Positions 18,822 through 28,600 of a stretch of DNA of 64,000 nt are shown here, one piece after another. The translations under genes were made by a program, and so were the position numbers. Position 1 is the stretch's first letter. Each line of letters begins with the position of its first letter. Source of the stretch: Eubacterium sp. (lineage in GTDB: Bacteria; Bacillota; Clostridia; Oscillospirales; Acutalibacteraceae); assembly GCA_017445905.1 (NCBI GenBank), contig JAFSRX010000051.1, positions 1-64,000 on the forward strand, written 5' to 3'. Below the pieces are notes generated by a model. The model was not told the origin of the DNA and did not search any database. It was given only the letters and a program-made list of their open reading frames with translations.

Positions 18822-19400
18822 ATGTTTAAGATCACAATACCAATAAAGGCCAAAGAATTTGATATCATCGCTGACAAGCTGATGAGAAACCCTGACCCCT
18901 ATGATGTTCTTGAAAAGATTGATCGGCTTATGACACCGTATCAGCAGAATATGCACCAAAATGACGAAGATCACCGCTTCGACCATACTCCCTATTATAT
19001 GCGGGATATCAGAGTTATGTATGGAGTTTCAAAGTCCATATTCAATGCGTTCTGTGTTGCTAAAGCCAAAACATACTTTGAAGATCGCACAGCTGGGCAG
19101 ATAATCAATCACTATGTCACAGACAGATACAATTTTATCCACGAGGATAACAGCGGCGCAGAACTTGAAAAGGGCTTTGAAAAGTATCTCGCTGACCGTG
19201 GGATAACCGAGGACGAATACTTCATAGAGTTCCTTGCAAGCTGCTTTTTGCAGGAGTATTCGATCATCGCGCAGATGCTCGACACCGTTGAGCCTTTCGT
19301 CAACAAGTCTGACATCATCAAGTGGGAACGGCAGCTGAACTACCTTGAACACACCGCGCGGGAAATTGTGACGGAGAATAAGGTATATCAGCTTGTTTAA
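18822..19400 (+). CDS. Conserved-type hypothetical protein, soluble
   Basis: A 192-aa protein with no recognised family. It is mostly helical and charged, with no signal peptide, membrane segment or shared tail (it ends ENKVYQLV). AAGGAGG at 18807-18813 is 8 nt before ATG 18822. It has its own strong promoter and is followed by another promoter at 19418, so it appears to be a single-gene unit. Function unknown. Confidence 0.7.
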   Translation: MFKITIPIKAKEFDIIADKLMRNPDPYDVLEKIDRLMTPYQQNMHQNDEDHRFDHTPYYMRDIRVMYGVSKSIFNAFCVAKAKTYFEDRTAGQIINHYVTDRYNFIHEDNSGAELEKGFEKYLADRGITEDEYFIEFLASCFLQEYSIIAQMLDTVEPFVNKSDIIKWERQLNYLEHTAREIVTENKVYQLV

Positions 19401-19417
19401 GTGTCCAAACAAAGGCA

Positions 19418-19446
19418 TTGACATTCGTCAAGTCCTGATATATAAT
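19418..19446 (+). promoter_or_regulatory. Consensus promoter for the VapD-type locus
   Basis: TTGACA 19418-19423, 17-nt spacer, TATAAT 19441-19446. The palindrome at 19446 starts on the last base of the -10 hexamer. Confidence 0.85.
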
Positions 19447-19461
19447 GTGTCTATAGACACA
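19446..19461. promoter_or_regulatory. Family-1 palindrome on a promoter
   Basis: Perfect core overlapping the -10 box and covering the expected transcription start. It is followed by ACATTAAGGAGG. The block AATGTGTCTATAGACACACA is repeated in front of the paralogous gene at 19959. Confidence 0.8.
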
Positions 19462-19479
19462 CATTAAGGAGGAAAAGTG

Positions 19480-19854
19480 ATGAATATTTCCGCGCTAAAA
19501 CTCCCGCAGGAAATCATTGATGACAATGCGGAGTTTATTGTCGAAATGAAATTGAACGATGATAAACTGATAGCTGACAACCGCTTTTTTAGCGACTTTG
19601 CAGTTAGCATTAAAGCTCACATTTTAAAAAACGATCTGTATTATTTCTGTGACAGTGATAACGAAACAATATACTTTTACGGCAAAGACAATCAAACCGA
19701 TTTTACTAATATATGGAGTGTAATATTTGAGATATATAGAACCGAATGGATAAAGCAATATATCTCCGTATATAAATGGTATAGCTTATCAGAAATCGAA
19801 TTGGGTGAAGAAGTAGAGGATGTGCTTGAAGTGTTCCGCCGCAGAGGTGTATGA
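19480..19854 (+). CDS. VapD-associated putative antitoxin, copy 1
   Basis: A 124-aa soluble protein homologous along its length to the product of 19959-20306: both have EF(I)VE/ALEI.L(N/D)..K.IA(D/H)N.FFSDF..SIK, then ETIYF/DTIYV.G.(D/E)....(F/Y)......I..RT.W. ATG 19480 has AAGGAGG at 7 nt. Its stop overlaps the start of a truncated vapD remnant (ATGA). Because a full vapD follows copy 2 in the same arrangement, I infer an antitoxin or partner role. The protein family itself is not one I recognise. Confidence 0.65.
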   Translation: MNISALKLPQEIIDDNAEFIVEMKLNDDKLIADNRFFSDFAVSIKAHILKNDLYYFCDSDNETIYFYGKDNQTDFTNIWSVIFEIYRTEWIKQYISVYKWYSLSEIELGEEVEDVLEVFRRRGV

Positions 19855-19928
19855 TTATGTCAAGGAAAATGATAAACTTTGACCTTGACACGAAAGCTCT
19901 GAAACAGTTTTACACAGAGGTACAATGT
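19851..19928 (+). pseudogene. Truncated vapD remnant (N-terminus only)
   Basis: ATG 19851 overlaps the previous stop. The first residues (MSRKMINFDLDTKALKQFY) align with the VapD start at 20310 (MRKKVFAFDLDTAKLKQLYP). Homology ends after about 25 residues, where the family-1 palindrome begins. The frame happens to run on into copy 2 of the putative antitoxin gene, but that gene has its own AGGAGG and ATG. It is best read as a toxin copy lost by duplication and deletion. Confidence 0.6.
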
Positions 19929-19941
19929 GTCTATAGACACA
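19926..19941. promoter_or_regulatory. Family-1 palindrome inside the VapD-type duplication
   Basis: Perfect core starting on the last T of a TACAAT hexamer (19921-19926), as at 19446. No good -35 at 17 nt is seen. It marks the breakpoint of the truncated vapD. Confidence 0.75.
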
Positions 19942-19958
19942 CATTGAGGAGGAAAACA

Positions 19959-20306
19959 ATGACGGCTAATAAAGAACTCTGCGCTAATGCGAGTTTTGCG
20001 CTTGAAATAGTGCTTGACGAAGATAAAATGATAGCTCACAATGAGTTTTTCAGCGACTTTGAATTAAGCATAAAGACCTTCGTAGGCAAGTATAATCTTA
20101 GCTGCAAGACCGATCAAACAGATACGATTTATGTTCTTGGCAATGAAACCGATTATGCAATGATTATGGCAGCTATGTCTATTCTTGCAAGAACAGATTG
20201 GCTTTACCCATATTTGTCTGCGTTCAGATACTATAACTTTTATGAAAACGGTCTCGATGCAGAACCGGAAAACGTAATAGAAGCGTTCAGTAAATGGATG
20301 GTATAA
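19959..20306 (+). CDS. VapD-associated putative antitoxin, copy 2
   Basis: A 115-aa paralogue of 19480-19854. The frame is open further upstream through the vapD remnant, but AGGAGG at 19948-19953 points to ATG 19959. It ends 3 nt before the intact vapD gene, a spacing typical of toxin-antitoxin pairs. No DNA-binding motif is obvious, so control may rest on the palindrome upstream rather than on this protein. The role is inferred from position only. Confidence 0.65.
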   Translation: MTANKELCANASFALEIVLDEDKMIAHNEFFSDFELSIKTFVGKYNLSCKTDQTDTIYVLGNETDYAMIMAAMSILARTDWLYPYLSAFRYYNFYENGLDAEPENVIEAFSKWMV

Positions 20307-20309
20307 CTT

Positions 20310-20684
20310 ATGAGAAAAAAAGTATTTGCTTTTGACTTAGATACAGCTAAATTAAAGCAGCTATATCCTACGCATAATTGGCAAAATGCTTATAGAGATA
20401 TTGGGTCGTTTCTACATAAAAATGGCTTTGACCACTTGCAAGGGAGCGTATATATATCAAGCAAGCCGATGAATGAGACTAAAGCAATCAGCGTTATTAC
20501 TGATTTATGTTTTAAATATGATTGGTTTTGCGAAAGCGTATCTGATTGGAAAATGGCAAATGATATTCCATATCAAGATGTAACAGACACAATCAAGCAG
20601 ATTGGTGAAACATTTAAAGCCGAAAAACTTCAATCTGATGAACTCTTTGATTCCCTCGCAAACACTATAGTTAATAAGAAGTAG
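20310..20684 (+). CDS. vapD: VapD-family (Cas2-like fold) putative endoribonuclease
   Basis: A 124-aa protein with the VapD signature: an N-terminal beta strand (M)RKKVFAFDLDT, then LKQLYPTHNWQNAYRDI, F..NGF.H.QGSVYIS and a helix with A...I.DL....WF. VapD proteins adopt a Cas2-like ferredoxin fold and act as mRNA-cleaving toxins. The conserved FDLDT aspartates are present. The C-terminal about 35 residues extend beyond the usual VapD length of about 90-95. It starts 3 nt after the putative antitoxin gene and is followed by a family-1 palindrome. Confidence 0.8.
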   Translation: MRKKVFAFDLDTAKLKQLYPTHNWQNAYRDIGSFLHKNGFDHLQGSVYISSKPMNETKAISVITDLCFKYDWFCESVSDWKMANDIPYQDVTDTIKQIGETFKAEKLQSDELFDSLANTIVNKK

Positions 20685-20688
20685 CAAG

Positions 20689-20704
20689 TGTGTCTATAGA
20701 CACA
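20689..20704. promoter_or_regulatory. Family-1 palindrome before the lipoprotein gene
   Basis: Perfect core, flanked so that the palindrome extends to GTGTGTCTATAGACACAC. It lies 29 bp before the lipoprotein ATG. Confidence 0.75.
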
Positions 20705-20732
20705 CACCAAGACCTAAAAGGAGGGTATGATT

Positions 20733-21779
20733 ATGAAAAAGATATGTATTCTTGCTCTGATAGCTTGTGCCTTTCTTGCGGGCTGTGGGAATACGGATTC
20801 TGATATTGACGTTCCAGAGATCACTACACAGACAACCGAGGTCACAACCTCTGCTCCTGCGGTGACAACCTCTGCTCCGCCAGCAACAACAAGCACTTCC
20901 CTCTCGACAAGCAAGACAACAACAACGGCAAAGGTGACTACCACCACGAAAAAGACCACAAAAGCAACAACCACCACAAAGCGCACAAGGAAAGTAACTA
21001 CAACAAAGGCCACAACAGTCGCTACACAGGCAGCAACGCAGCCCGTGTATTATAATGACCCGGAACCGACTTATTATGAGCCGGAGCCTGTTGTCACCAC
21101 CACAACAAAAGCTCCCGTTGTGACAACAACTACCACCACAACAACAGCTAAGGCAACAACGCCAAAATCTGATCCGGCTCCCGAAAAAACATCTGAGGGA
21201 ACAGATTACTCTAAAGAAATTCCTCCGGGGTGGAATCCTAACTGGACCTATGATCCGCCCTATGGCAAGGAATACACCAAAGCAAGCGTTATGAAGGAGT
21301 TTAACATAGACAGCAAGACCTATGATGCGTATGAAGCACTTATAAGGGGAACCTCAACGAAAGCACAGCGGCTTCTTGTCCGTGATGATTGTATCAAGTA
21401 CACCATTGACAAGTACGGCGCACAGCTTGATGAAGGCGGTTACTGTTTCCAGTTAGCTGACGGAACTCCGACCTGCGACACCACCAAAGCCGATGATTAC
21501 GGTCCCTGTGAGTTTGGCGGTCACGGTGAGACCTCAATGATAACGCCGGACTGGATAGGCGGGTTTAAAACTTTAGCTTCTTGTACAAGGCTAATGATAT
21601 ATAACTCTCGCGGAGGTGCTGATGATATATGGGGTGGACTCAAAAAAAATGATTTGTTCAATGTTCAAGTTGTGTACTATGGTCTTGACCCCAATTTAGG
21701 AACTATCCCCGAATGTGCGGTAATTGTTTTTGGCAGTTATTGGGGCAGAGAACGAACCGCAACAGAGCAAACCTATTAA
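20733..21779 (+). CDS. Thr-rich surface lipoprotein
   Basis: A 348-aa exported lipoprotein. Signal peptide MKKICILALIACAFLAGC carries a lipobox (LAGC), so the Cys is probably lipidated and the protein sits on the outer face of the membrane. A long linker at about residues 25-150 is dominated by Thr with Lys, Ala and Pro, typical of wall-spanning regions in Ruminococcus. The C-terminal about 190 residues form a compact domain with four Cys (DDCIKY, GGYCFQ, PTCDTT, GPCEFGGHG) that I do not recognise. ATG 20733 is preferred over 20727 because AAAGGAGG lies 8 nt upstream. Possible roles are adhesion or entry exclusion. Confidence 0.8.
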   Translation: MKKICILALIACAFLAGCGNTDSDIDVPEITTQTTEVTTSAPAVTTSAPPATTSTSLSTSKTTTTAKVTTTTKKTTKATTTTKRTRKVTTTKATTVATQAATQPVYYNDPEPTYYEPEPVVTTTTKAPVVTTTTTTTTAKATTPKSDPAPEKTSEGTDYSKEIPPGWNPNWTYDPPYGKEYTKASVMKEFNIDSKTYDAYEALIRGTSTKAQRLLVRDDCIKYTIDKYGAQLDEGGYCFQLADGTPTCDTTKADDYGPCEFGGHGETSMITPDWIGGFKTLASCTRLMIYNSRGGADDIWGGLKKNDLFNVQVVYYGLDPNLGTIPECAVIVFGSYWGRERTATEQTY

Positions 21780-21813
21780 CGGAAAAACCTACACGATCAA
21801 ATATGTAAAGCAG

Positions 21814-21842
21814 AAAGCAGTCTTTTTACAAGGCTGCTTTTT
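21814..21842 (+). terminator. Terminator after the lipoprotein gene
   Basis: AAAGCAG/CTGCTTT stem with a 13-nt loop and trailing T's. The block GCAGAAAGCAGTCTTTTTAC and its 3' arm are repeated exactly at 22534-22566. Confidence 0.7.
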
Positions 21843-21857
21843 CAGCGGCAGAATGTA

Positions 21858-21886
21858 TTGACAAATTTGTTTGCTTATGATATAAT
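21858..21886 (+). promoter_or_regulatory. Promoter of the RHH/YafQ toxin-antitoxin operon
   Basis: TTGACA 21858-21863, 17-nt spacer, TATAAT 21881-21886. Confidence 0.85.
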
Positions 21887-21895
21887 ATAAGTGAG

Positions 21896-21913
21896 CTAAG
21901 TTAGTAAACTTAG
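21896..21913. promoter_or_regulatory. Operator of the toxin-antitoxin operon (CTAAGTT-N4-AACTTAG)
   Basis: Inverted repeat just downstream of the -10 box and unrelated to the element-wide palindromes. It is a likely autoregulatory site for the antitoxin. Confidence 0.65.
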
Positions 21914-21941
21914 TAATATTTATATTAAAGAGGTGGATTAT

Positions 21942-22199
21942 ATGGCAAATAATTCTGTTACTTGTTCTTTTGTTATGGACAGAGAGACCTACAACGCATA
22001 CAAAAGCATAGTCAGCAAAAACGGTGAAAACGTAAAAGGCAATCTTATCAGCTATATGCAGAGCGTTATTCAGTATGGTACACCTAATGCTGAAACTATC
22101 TTAGCAATTCAAGAGGTCCAAAGATTAAAGAACAGCCCGGACAAAAGGGTGTACAGTTCCTTTAGTGAAATATTGCAGGAGATAGACGATGATGAGTGA
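21942..22199 (+). CDS. Antitoxin, ribbon-helix-helix/DinJ-like
   Basis: An 85-aa protein. The N-terminus has the short beta strand and two helices expected of an RHH DNA-binding dimer (SVTCSFVMDRETYNAYKSI), followed by an acidic C-terminal part that would wrap the toxin. ATG 21942 is preceded by AGAGGTGG; the GTG nine bases earlier lies in the ribosome site. It overlaps the toxin gene by 11 nt. An inverted repeat downstream of the promoter is its probable operator. Confidence 0.8.
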   Translation: MANNSVTCSFVMDRETYNAYKSIVSKNGENVKGNLISYMQSVIQYGTPNAETILAIQEVQRLKNSPDKRVYSSFSEILQEIDDDE

Positions 22200-22479
22200 T
22201 AGGCCTAAATACGGAATTGTTATTACATCGCTATTTAAGAAAGATGTTAAAAGGGCAAAAAAAAGAGGATATGATCTGTCTTTATTAGATGCAGTTGTTG
22301 AAACCCTCGCCAACGGAAAACCATTAGACGAGAAGCACAGAGATCACGATCTTGTTGGAAACTATAAAGGGTGCAGGGAATGCCACATAACACCCGACTG
22401 GCTGTTGATATATGAGATATGCGATGATGAACTTATTTTGTATCTCACAAGGACCGGCACACATAGTGATCTGTTCTGA
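22189..22479 (+). CDS. YafQ-family (RelE/ParE superfamily) mRNA interferase toxin
   Basis: A 96-aa toxin. It carries the YafQ hallmarks: a basic N-terminal helix (KKDVKRAKKRG), DHDLVGNYKG, ECHITPDWLLIY and the C-terminal RTGTHSDLF. His, Asp, Arg and Phe residues used by YafQ for ribosome-dependent mRNA cleavage are all in place. ATG 22189 (or 22192) overlaps the antitoxin stop. Unlike the MazF and HEPN toxins of this element it lacks the GRK tail. Confidence 0.85.
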   Translation: MMSDRPKYGIVITSLFKKDVKRAKKRGYDLSLLDAVVETLANGKPLDEKHRDHDLVGNYKGCRECHITPDWLLIYEICDDELILYLTRTGTHSDLF

Positions 22480-22537
22480 TGTTGGATAACAAGCCAAGCC
22501 CCTTTTCTGAAAAATAAAACTGAATAAATGCAAGCAG

Positions 22538-22567
22538 AAAGCAGTCTTTTTACAAGGCTGCTTTTTT
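22538..22567 (+). terminator. Terminator after the YafQ operon
   Basis: AAAGCAG/CTGCTTTTTT hairpin, an exact repeat of the terminator at 21814. It lies 38 bp upstream of the adhesin start. Confidence 0.75.
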
Positions 22568-22604
22568 GTTTATACAAATCTATTATACGAGGAGGAATAA
22601 AACT

Positions 22605-25600
22605 ATGATCGAACCAAAGGGCAGGCTGCCCCCACGAAAAGCATTCAGAAAAGAACACAAAATCTACAGAAAGGAAGTTAAGTGTATGAAAAACACTAAA
22701 CGCAAAAAGAGCCTTGCTTCACGCATATTCCATACAGTTGTTGCGGCTGCGGTAGGTATCACATCAGTATTCAGCGTTATGCCGAAACTGACAGCAGAAG
22801 CATTTTACGAAACCTATCTGTGCGGCAGCGGCATCTATTCGGTATGGAAATTTGAAGGGCTCGGAAATGACGGCGTTTCAGCATTCTGCATTGAGCCGTC
22901 TATTCACGCAGATATTAACGGTAATTATGTTGTTGATACTGCCAACTCAACACTCACATACGATCAGCAGCGCTATATGGCAATGGCACAGTATTTCGGT
23001 TATCCGAATGCAAGCACATCCAATGCCTATTTTGTTGCTACACAGGCGATTATATGGGAGATCGCCGCAGGAATGAGAAATCTTGAGGATTACCAATCAC
23101 TTAATCAATCTTCATACTTTTCTCTGAAGGATGCAAGCAAATCCCTAAAGTGGGTAGCAGGAAACTATTCCGGTGCAACTACTGCATACACCACTATCGA
23201 AACTGCTATGCAGAACTATGGTGTTATACCTTCAATTGGTAATACATTAAGGGCTAATCCTAATGATTTTACTAACTATACCGTTCCTTATGACGTAACA
23301 AGCAACAGTTATAAGAGAACTATTACCGACACCCGCAAGCAGTTGAGCAAGTTTGATATTGCATCAAAGATCAATGCAAACAGCGGTTGGTCGGCAACAG
23401 TCAGCGGCGGAAATCTTAATGTTACAGCAACAAATAATGCATCTGATACAATTACCGTCTCGGCACAGAACAGCTTATCATTCAAGCAGTCAACCTATAA
23501 CAACAGCCTTGTTACATACTATAACCCTAATAACAAGAACGGTTATCAGAAACTTGTAAAAGGCTGCAAGTTTGACCCGATAGGATTTCAGTTGAAGCTC
23601 GATAAAAAGGCCGGTGAAATGAACATCGTCAAGTCTTTTGTCGATGCAAACGGAAATGAGATTGCTGCCGGCAATGTTTCCGCTAATGATAAGCAGAGGG
23701 TATCATTCCAGTTGTTTTACACTTCCGAAAGCGGACAACTCCCTGTTATACTTACCGGCACAGCAGGAGACTACACATTCAGTCAGATCAATCAGAGCGG
23801 AAATGCAACTAATATCAAGCTGAACACAGCAACTGTGACAGCAGATGTTAAGGAGCTTCCCGCAGGCACTTATGTTCTGAAAGAAACCGAGTGCAGCAGT
23901 ACCTATATTGCGGACAGTGATAAAACTGTTGTTGTAGTAAACAACAGCGCTAAAAAGGTATCAGTCACAAATGACCACGCTAAGCCGGAGTATCAAGAGG
24001 TAAGGCTATATAAGGAATGGATCACTCACACTGATCTGTTTACCGAAGAAGTGGACGAAGAAACTATCCTTACATCTGAAGCACATCAGAAGTTAAATTC
24101 GCAGATATTCTTTACAGCACAGATCAACGGTGTGCAGAACCAGCACCAATACTCCTACTACCTCTCTAATGCCAAATATGTCGGAACGAGAAAAATGGGC
24201 GATGAGGTTTACAGTGTATATGATGCTAACTGTGTCAACAGCGGCACCGGTGAAATCATCACCTCCGCTGTAAAAACAAATGAAGCTGATGCCTCTTTCT
24301 TTTCTATCAGTTATGCAAGAGCAGGAATAATCATCAAAAATATTCCGGACAGCGCAACTGTAGTTTATTTTAAAGAGCATAATGTTAAAGATTGCGGTTT
24401 AGCTTCTATGTCTGTAGATGATGTTATTAACAGAGTTGACAGCGCATCAAATACAGTAACTCTCTCCGAAAACTATAATGCTGCGTATGGAAATATGAAG
24501 ACCAACAACGTTTCGCAGGAAATAATTACTGACTATATCAGTCATTTTGTTTGTGCAGTGGACGGTATAAACAGCAAGCTGTCAGCTTTTTGGAAAGATG
24601 ACAATAAATCGGCTAACCTCACTTTCCCTAACGGTGAAAAATATCTGAAGCTCGGTTTTGTAAAAAGAGAAGCTAACGGGACACTGCTGTCCGGTGGTAA
24701 ATTCGACCTTTATACCGACGAAGTACACCACGGTATCGCTGTGAAAGTCAAGCTGACCGATGAACCTATCTCTGCAAATCCTACAGACTCAAGAGGAGTA
24801 ACTTACTTCAGCGGAGAATACCCTGTCGGCAGAAAATACTATGTCAAGGAAGTTGAGGCTCCCGAAGGATTTGTAAAGAACGATAATCAAGAATACTATG
24901 AAATAAATAACTGCATCAGCGATCCAAGGTCAGAATATAGAACGGATATGATAGCAGAACTTCCGTATAACTCAACTTTTGCTTCTACCCTAATGAATTT
25001 AAAAGTGTACGGTAAAATCTATCTGCACAAACTTGACTTTAACAACGATCCTATAGAGGGTGTTGAATTCGGAGTATATGCAGGCGATAAAGCAGAAGGA
25101 CAGCCTATAGAAATAGTTCGGACTGATGCAGACGGTAATGCGCAAACATCTGATAAGATCGAATTAGGCACATACACCGTTAAGGAACTCTCAACAGTAT
25201 CTCCTTTTGCTATTACTGAAGATACTCAAACTGTTACGATCACAGCAAGTGACAACAGTGAGTTTGGCGGCACAACTGCCGACATATTCTACTGGCGTAC
25301 AAAGGATGTGTATTTCTACAACAAGCCTGTTGAGTGCAGCGTGAATATAGTCAAGGTTGATGACAAGAACAAGCCGCTCGAAGGTGTAAAGTTCACTCTG
25401 TACTACAACAAGGACTTCACTGAATATGACGGTACAGAACATAAAGCAGGAGATATTGTTACAGCACCTATTACTGATGATGAAGGCAATGTTACCGGCA
25501 GCGTAGATTGTGTTCTTGTTACAAATGAAAACGGTAAGGCATCTACAAATCCGATGAAAGACCTTGAAGAGTATAACATTCATCAAGGTGATGATGTTGC

Positions 25601-28600
25601 AGTTTTCCCATTACAGATCGGCGCTGAATACAAGATCGTTGAAACTGTTCCGACCGGTTATAAGGTCGTTGACGGCGAAACAAATGAAAACATCATTTCC
25701 TTTACTTACGAGGAAGCACAGAACGGTGTCCTCAAGGAAATAACTAAGGAAGTTACCAAGGAAAATGTTCTGCAAACGGGAAATCTCAATGTTGTTAAAC
25801 GCACAGAGGGCGATCTGAACGTTGAGGGAATTGAGTTCATTCTTTCGGGCAAATCGACCGCAGGCATTGAGGTAAATCAAAGGGCAAAAACTGATGAAAA
25901 CGGTAATGTATCATTCACGGATATTCCGATAGGTAAGTATGTAATATCTGAAAATGGAGATACTGTACCTTATGGTTATCTTGTAGCCGATCCTCAAAAT
26001 GTTACAATAGAAGATGCCAAAACATCTACAAAAACCTTTATCAATGATGAGATGAAGGGTGAGGTTACTATTGTAAAGCACACCGAGGGTGACAGGAACA
26101 TCGAAGGTATTACATTCACTTTGACAGGTACTTCTGCAACCGGCAGAAAGATTACTGAAACAGCTACAACCGACGCAGACGGCAAAGCTGATTTTGGTAT
26201 TATTCCCATAGGCACTTATACATTATCCGAAGATGCTGCAACATTTCATTTTGCCTATGTTTCCTCTCCCGACAAGGAAGTTGAGGTAAAGTATAACGAA
26301 TTAACTATTGAGGACTTTACCAACACTGAGAAAACAGGCAATATAGAGATTGAAAAGCACACCGAGGGCGATAAGAATATTTCCGGAATAAGGTTCATTC
26401 TTTCCGGCACTTCCGCAAGCGGTAGATCAATCAAAGAAACGGTTGTTACTGACGAATACGGCAAAGCAGAGTTAAAGGATATTCCCATTGGTGACAATTA
26501 TACTCTGACAGAAGATGGCGACACTGTACCGTATGGCTATATAACAGCAGATGCAAAGACAATTTCTGTTGAGTATAACAAAACAACAAAGGAAAGTTTC
26601 TTTAACGAAAAGATGAAGGGCGATGTCAAGATCATTAAGCGCAGCGAAAATGATAAAAATGTAGAAAACATTACCTTTACTCTGAAAGGTACATCTGTAT
26701 TAGGCGATGAAATCAGCCTTACAGCCAAGACAGATAAAGACGGTATTGCTACATTTGATGAGGTAGATATCGGAACCTATACTCTTGCTGAACAAGCAAC
26801 CTCTGTACATTTTGCGTATGTATCAGCTCCCGATCAAGAGGTCGAGGTCGAATACGAAAAGCTCGTTACCAAAGAGTTCTTTAATGAGCTGAAAAAAGGT
26901 GATATTGAGATCACAAAGCGTACTGAGGGCAATCTGAATATCAAAGGAATTACATTCACCTTGACAGGTACATCTGATGTAGGTGATGAAGTCAATATTG
27001 AAGCCACAACTGATGAAAACGGCAAGGCTTATTTCAACGATATACCCATAGGCACCTATGATGTTGATGAAGTTGAATCATCATTGCATTTTGCGTATCT
27101 GAAAGCAGACAAGCAGAACGTTACTGTTGAATACGATAAAACAACAAAAACTGACTTCTTTAACAAAGAAAAAGAAGGCGGGATATTTGTTCACAAGCGC
27201 ACAGAGGGCGATCTGAACATTGAAGGAATCAAGTTCATTCTCACGGGTACATCGGATAGCGGACGAGAAATTACTATCGAAGCTATTACTGATGCTGACG
27301 GCAAGGCCGACTTCGGAAATAAGATCCCGATAGGTACTTATACTATTTACGAGGACGAAAGCACTGTTCCTTATGCTTATCTTGCCGCTGCAAAAAAGAG
27401 CGTAACAATTACCTATAATAATCAGACTGACGAAGATTTCTTCAATGAAGAAAAGAAAGGTGATATTGCAATCGTAAAGCGTACCGAAGGAGACCTGAAT
27501 GTAGCTAATATCAGGTTCACTCTTTCCGGTACATCTGACAGCGGCAGAAAGATCAACCAAAGTGTAACAACAAATGCAAGCGGTAAGGCAAGTTTTACAA
27601 ACATTCCGATAGGTACATACACAGTTACCGAGGACGGAGATACTGTTCCGACTGCATATCTTGTTGCAAAGCCGCAGTCTGTTAAGGTTGAATATAACAA
27701 GACAACAACAGCCAACTTCTTCAATCAAGAGAAGGAGGGGTCCGTTCACATTGTGAAACGCACCGAGGGCGACAAGAACGTCGCAAACGTTAAGTTCAAT
27801 CTGACCGGAACATCTGAAAGCGGAAGAACAATTGACAGAACTGCAACAACTGATAAAAACGGTGATGCTACATTTACTGAACTGCCAATTGGTACTTACA
27901 CTATTTCCGAGGACGGAACTACCGTACACTTTGCATATCTGACTGCAACAGCGCAGGAAGTAACCGTTAATTACAATGAAACCTCTGAAACCGAGTTCTT
28001 CAACAAGGAAAAAGAAGGTTCGATCAACGTTTTCAAGCGTACCGAAGGCAATCTGAATGTTGAGGGAATCAAGTTCATTCTTTCCGGTACATCTGATAGT
28101 GGCAGAAAGATCAGCAGAACAGCTACAACCAATGCTGACGGCAAGGCCGACTTTGGAAAGAAGATCCCGATAGGTACTTATACCATTACCGAGGACGGCG
28201 ATACTGTTCCGACTGCATATCTTGTTGCAAAGCCGCAGTCTGTTAAGGTTGAGTATAACAAGACAACAGAAACCGATTTCTTCAACAATGAGAAAGAGGG
28301 TTCTATTCACATTGTTAAGCGTTCCGAGGGTAACAAGAATGTCGCAAACGTTAAGTTCAATCTGACCGGAACATCAGATAGCGGAAGAACAATCAACAGA
28401 ACAGCGATAACCGATGAAAACGGTGATGCAACATTTACAGAGCTGCCTATCGGCACATACACCATTGCCGAGGACGGCACATCTGTACATTTTGCATATC
28501 TGACTGCAACAGCGCAGGAAGTAACCGTTAATTACAATGAAACCTCTGAAACCGAGTTCTATAATAAGGAAAAAGAGGGTTCGATTAACGTTTACAAGCG

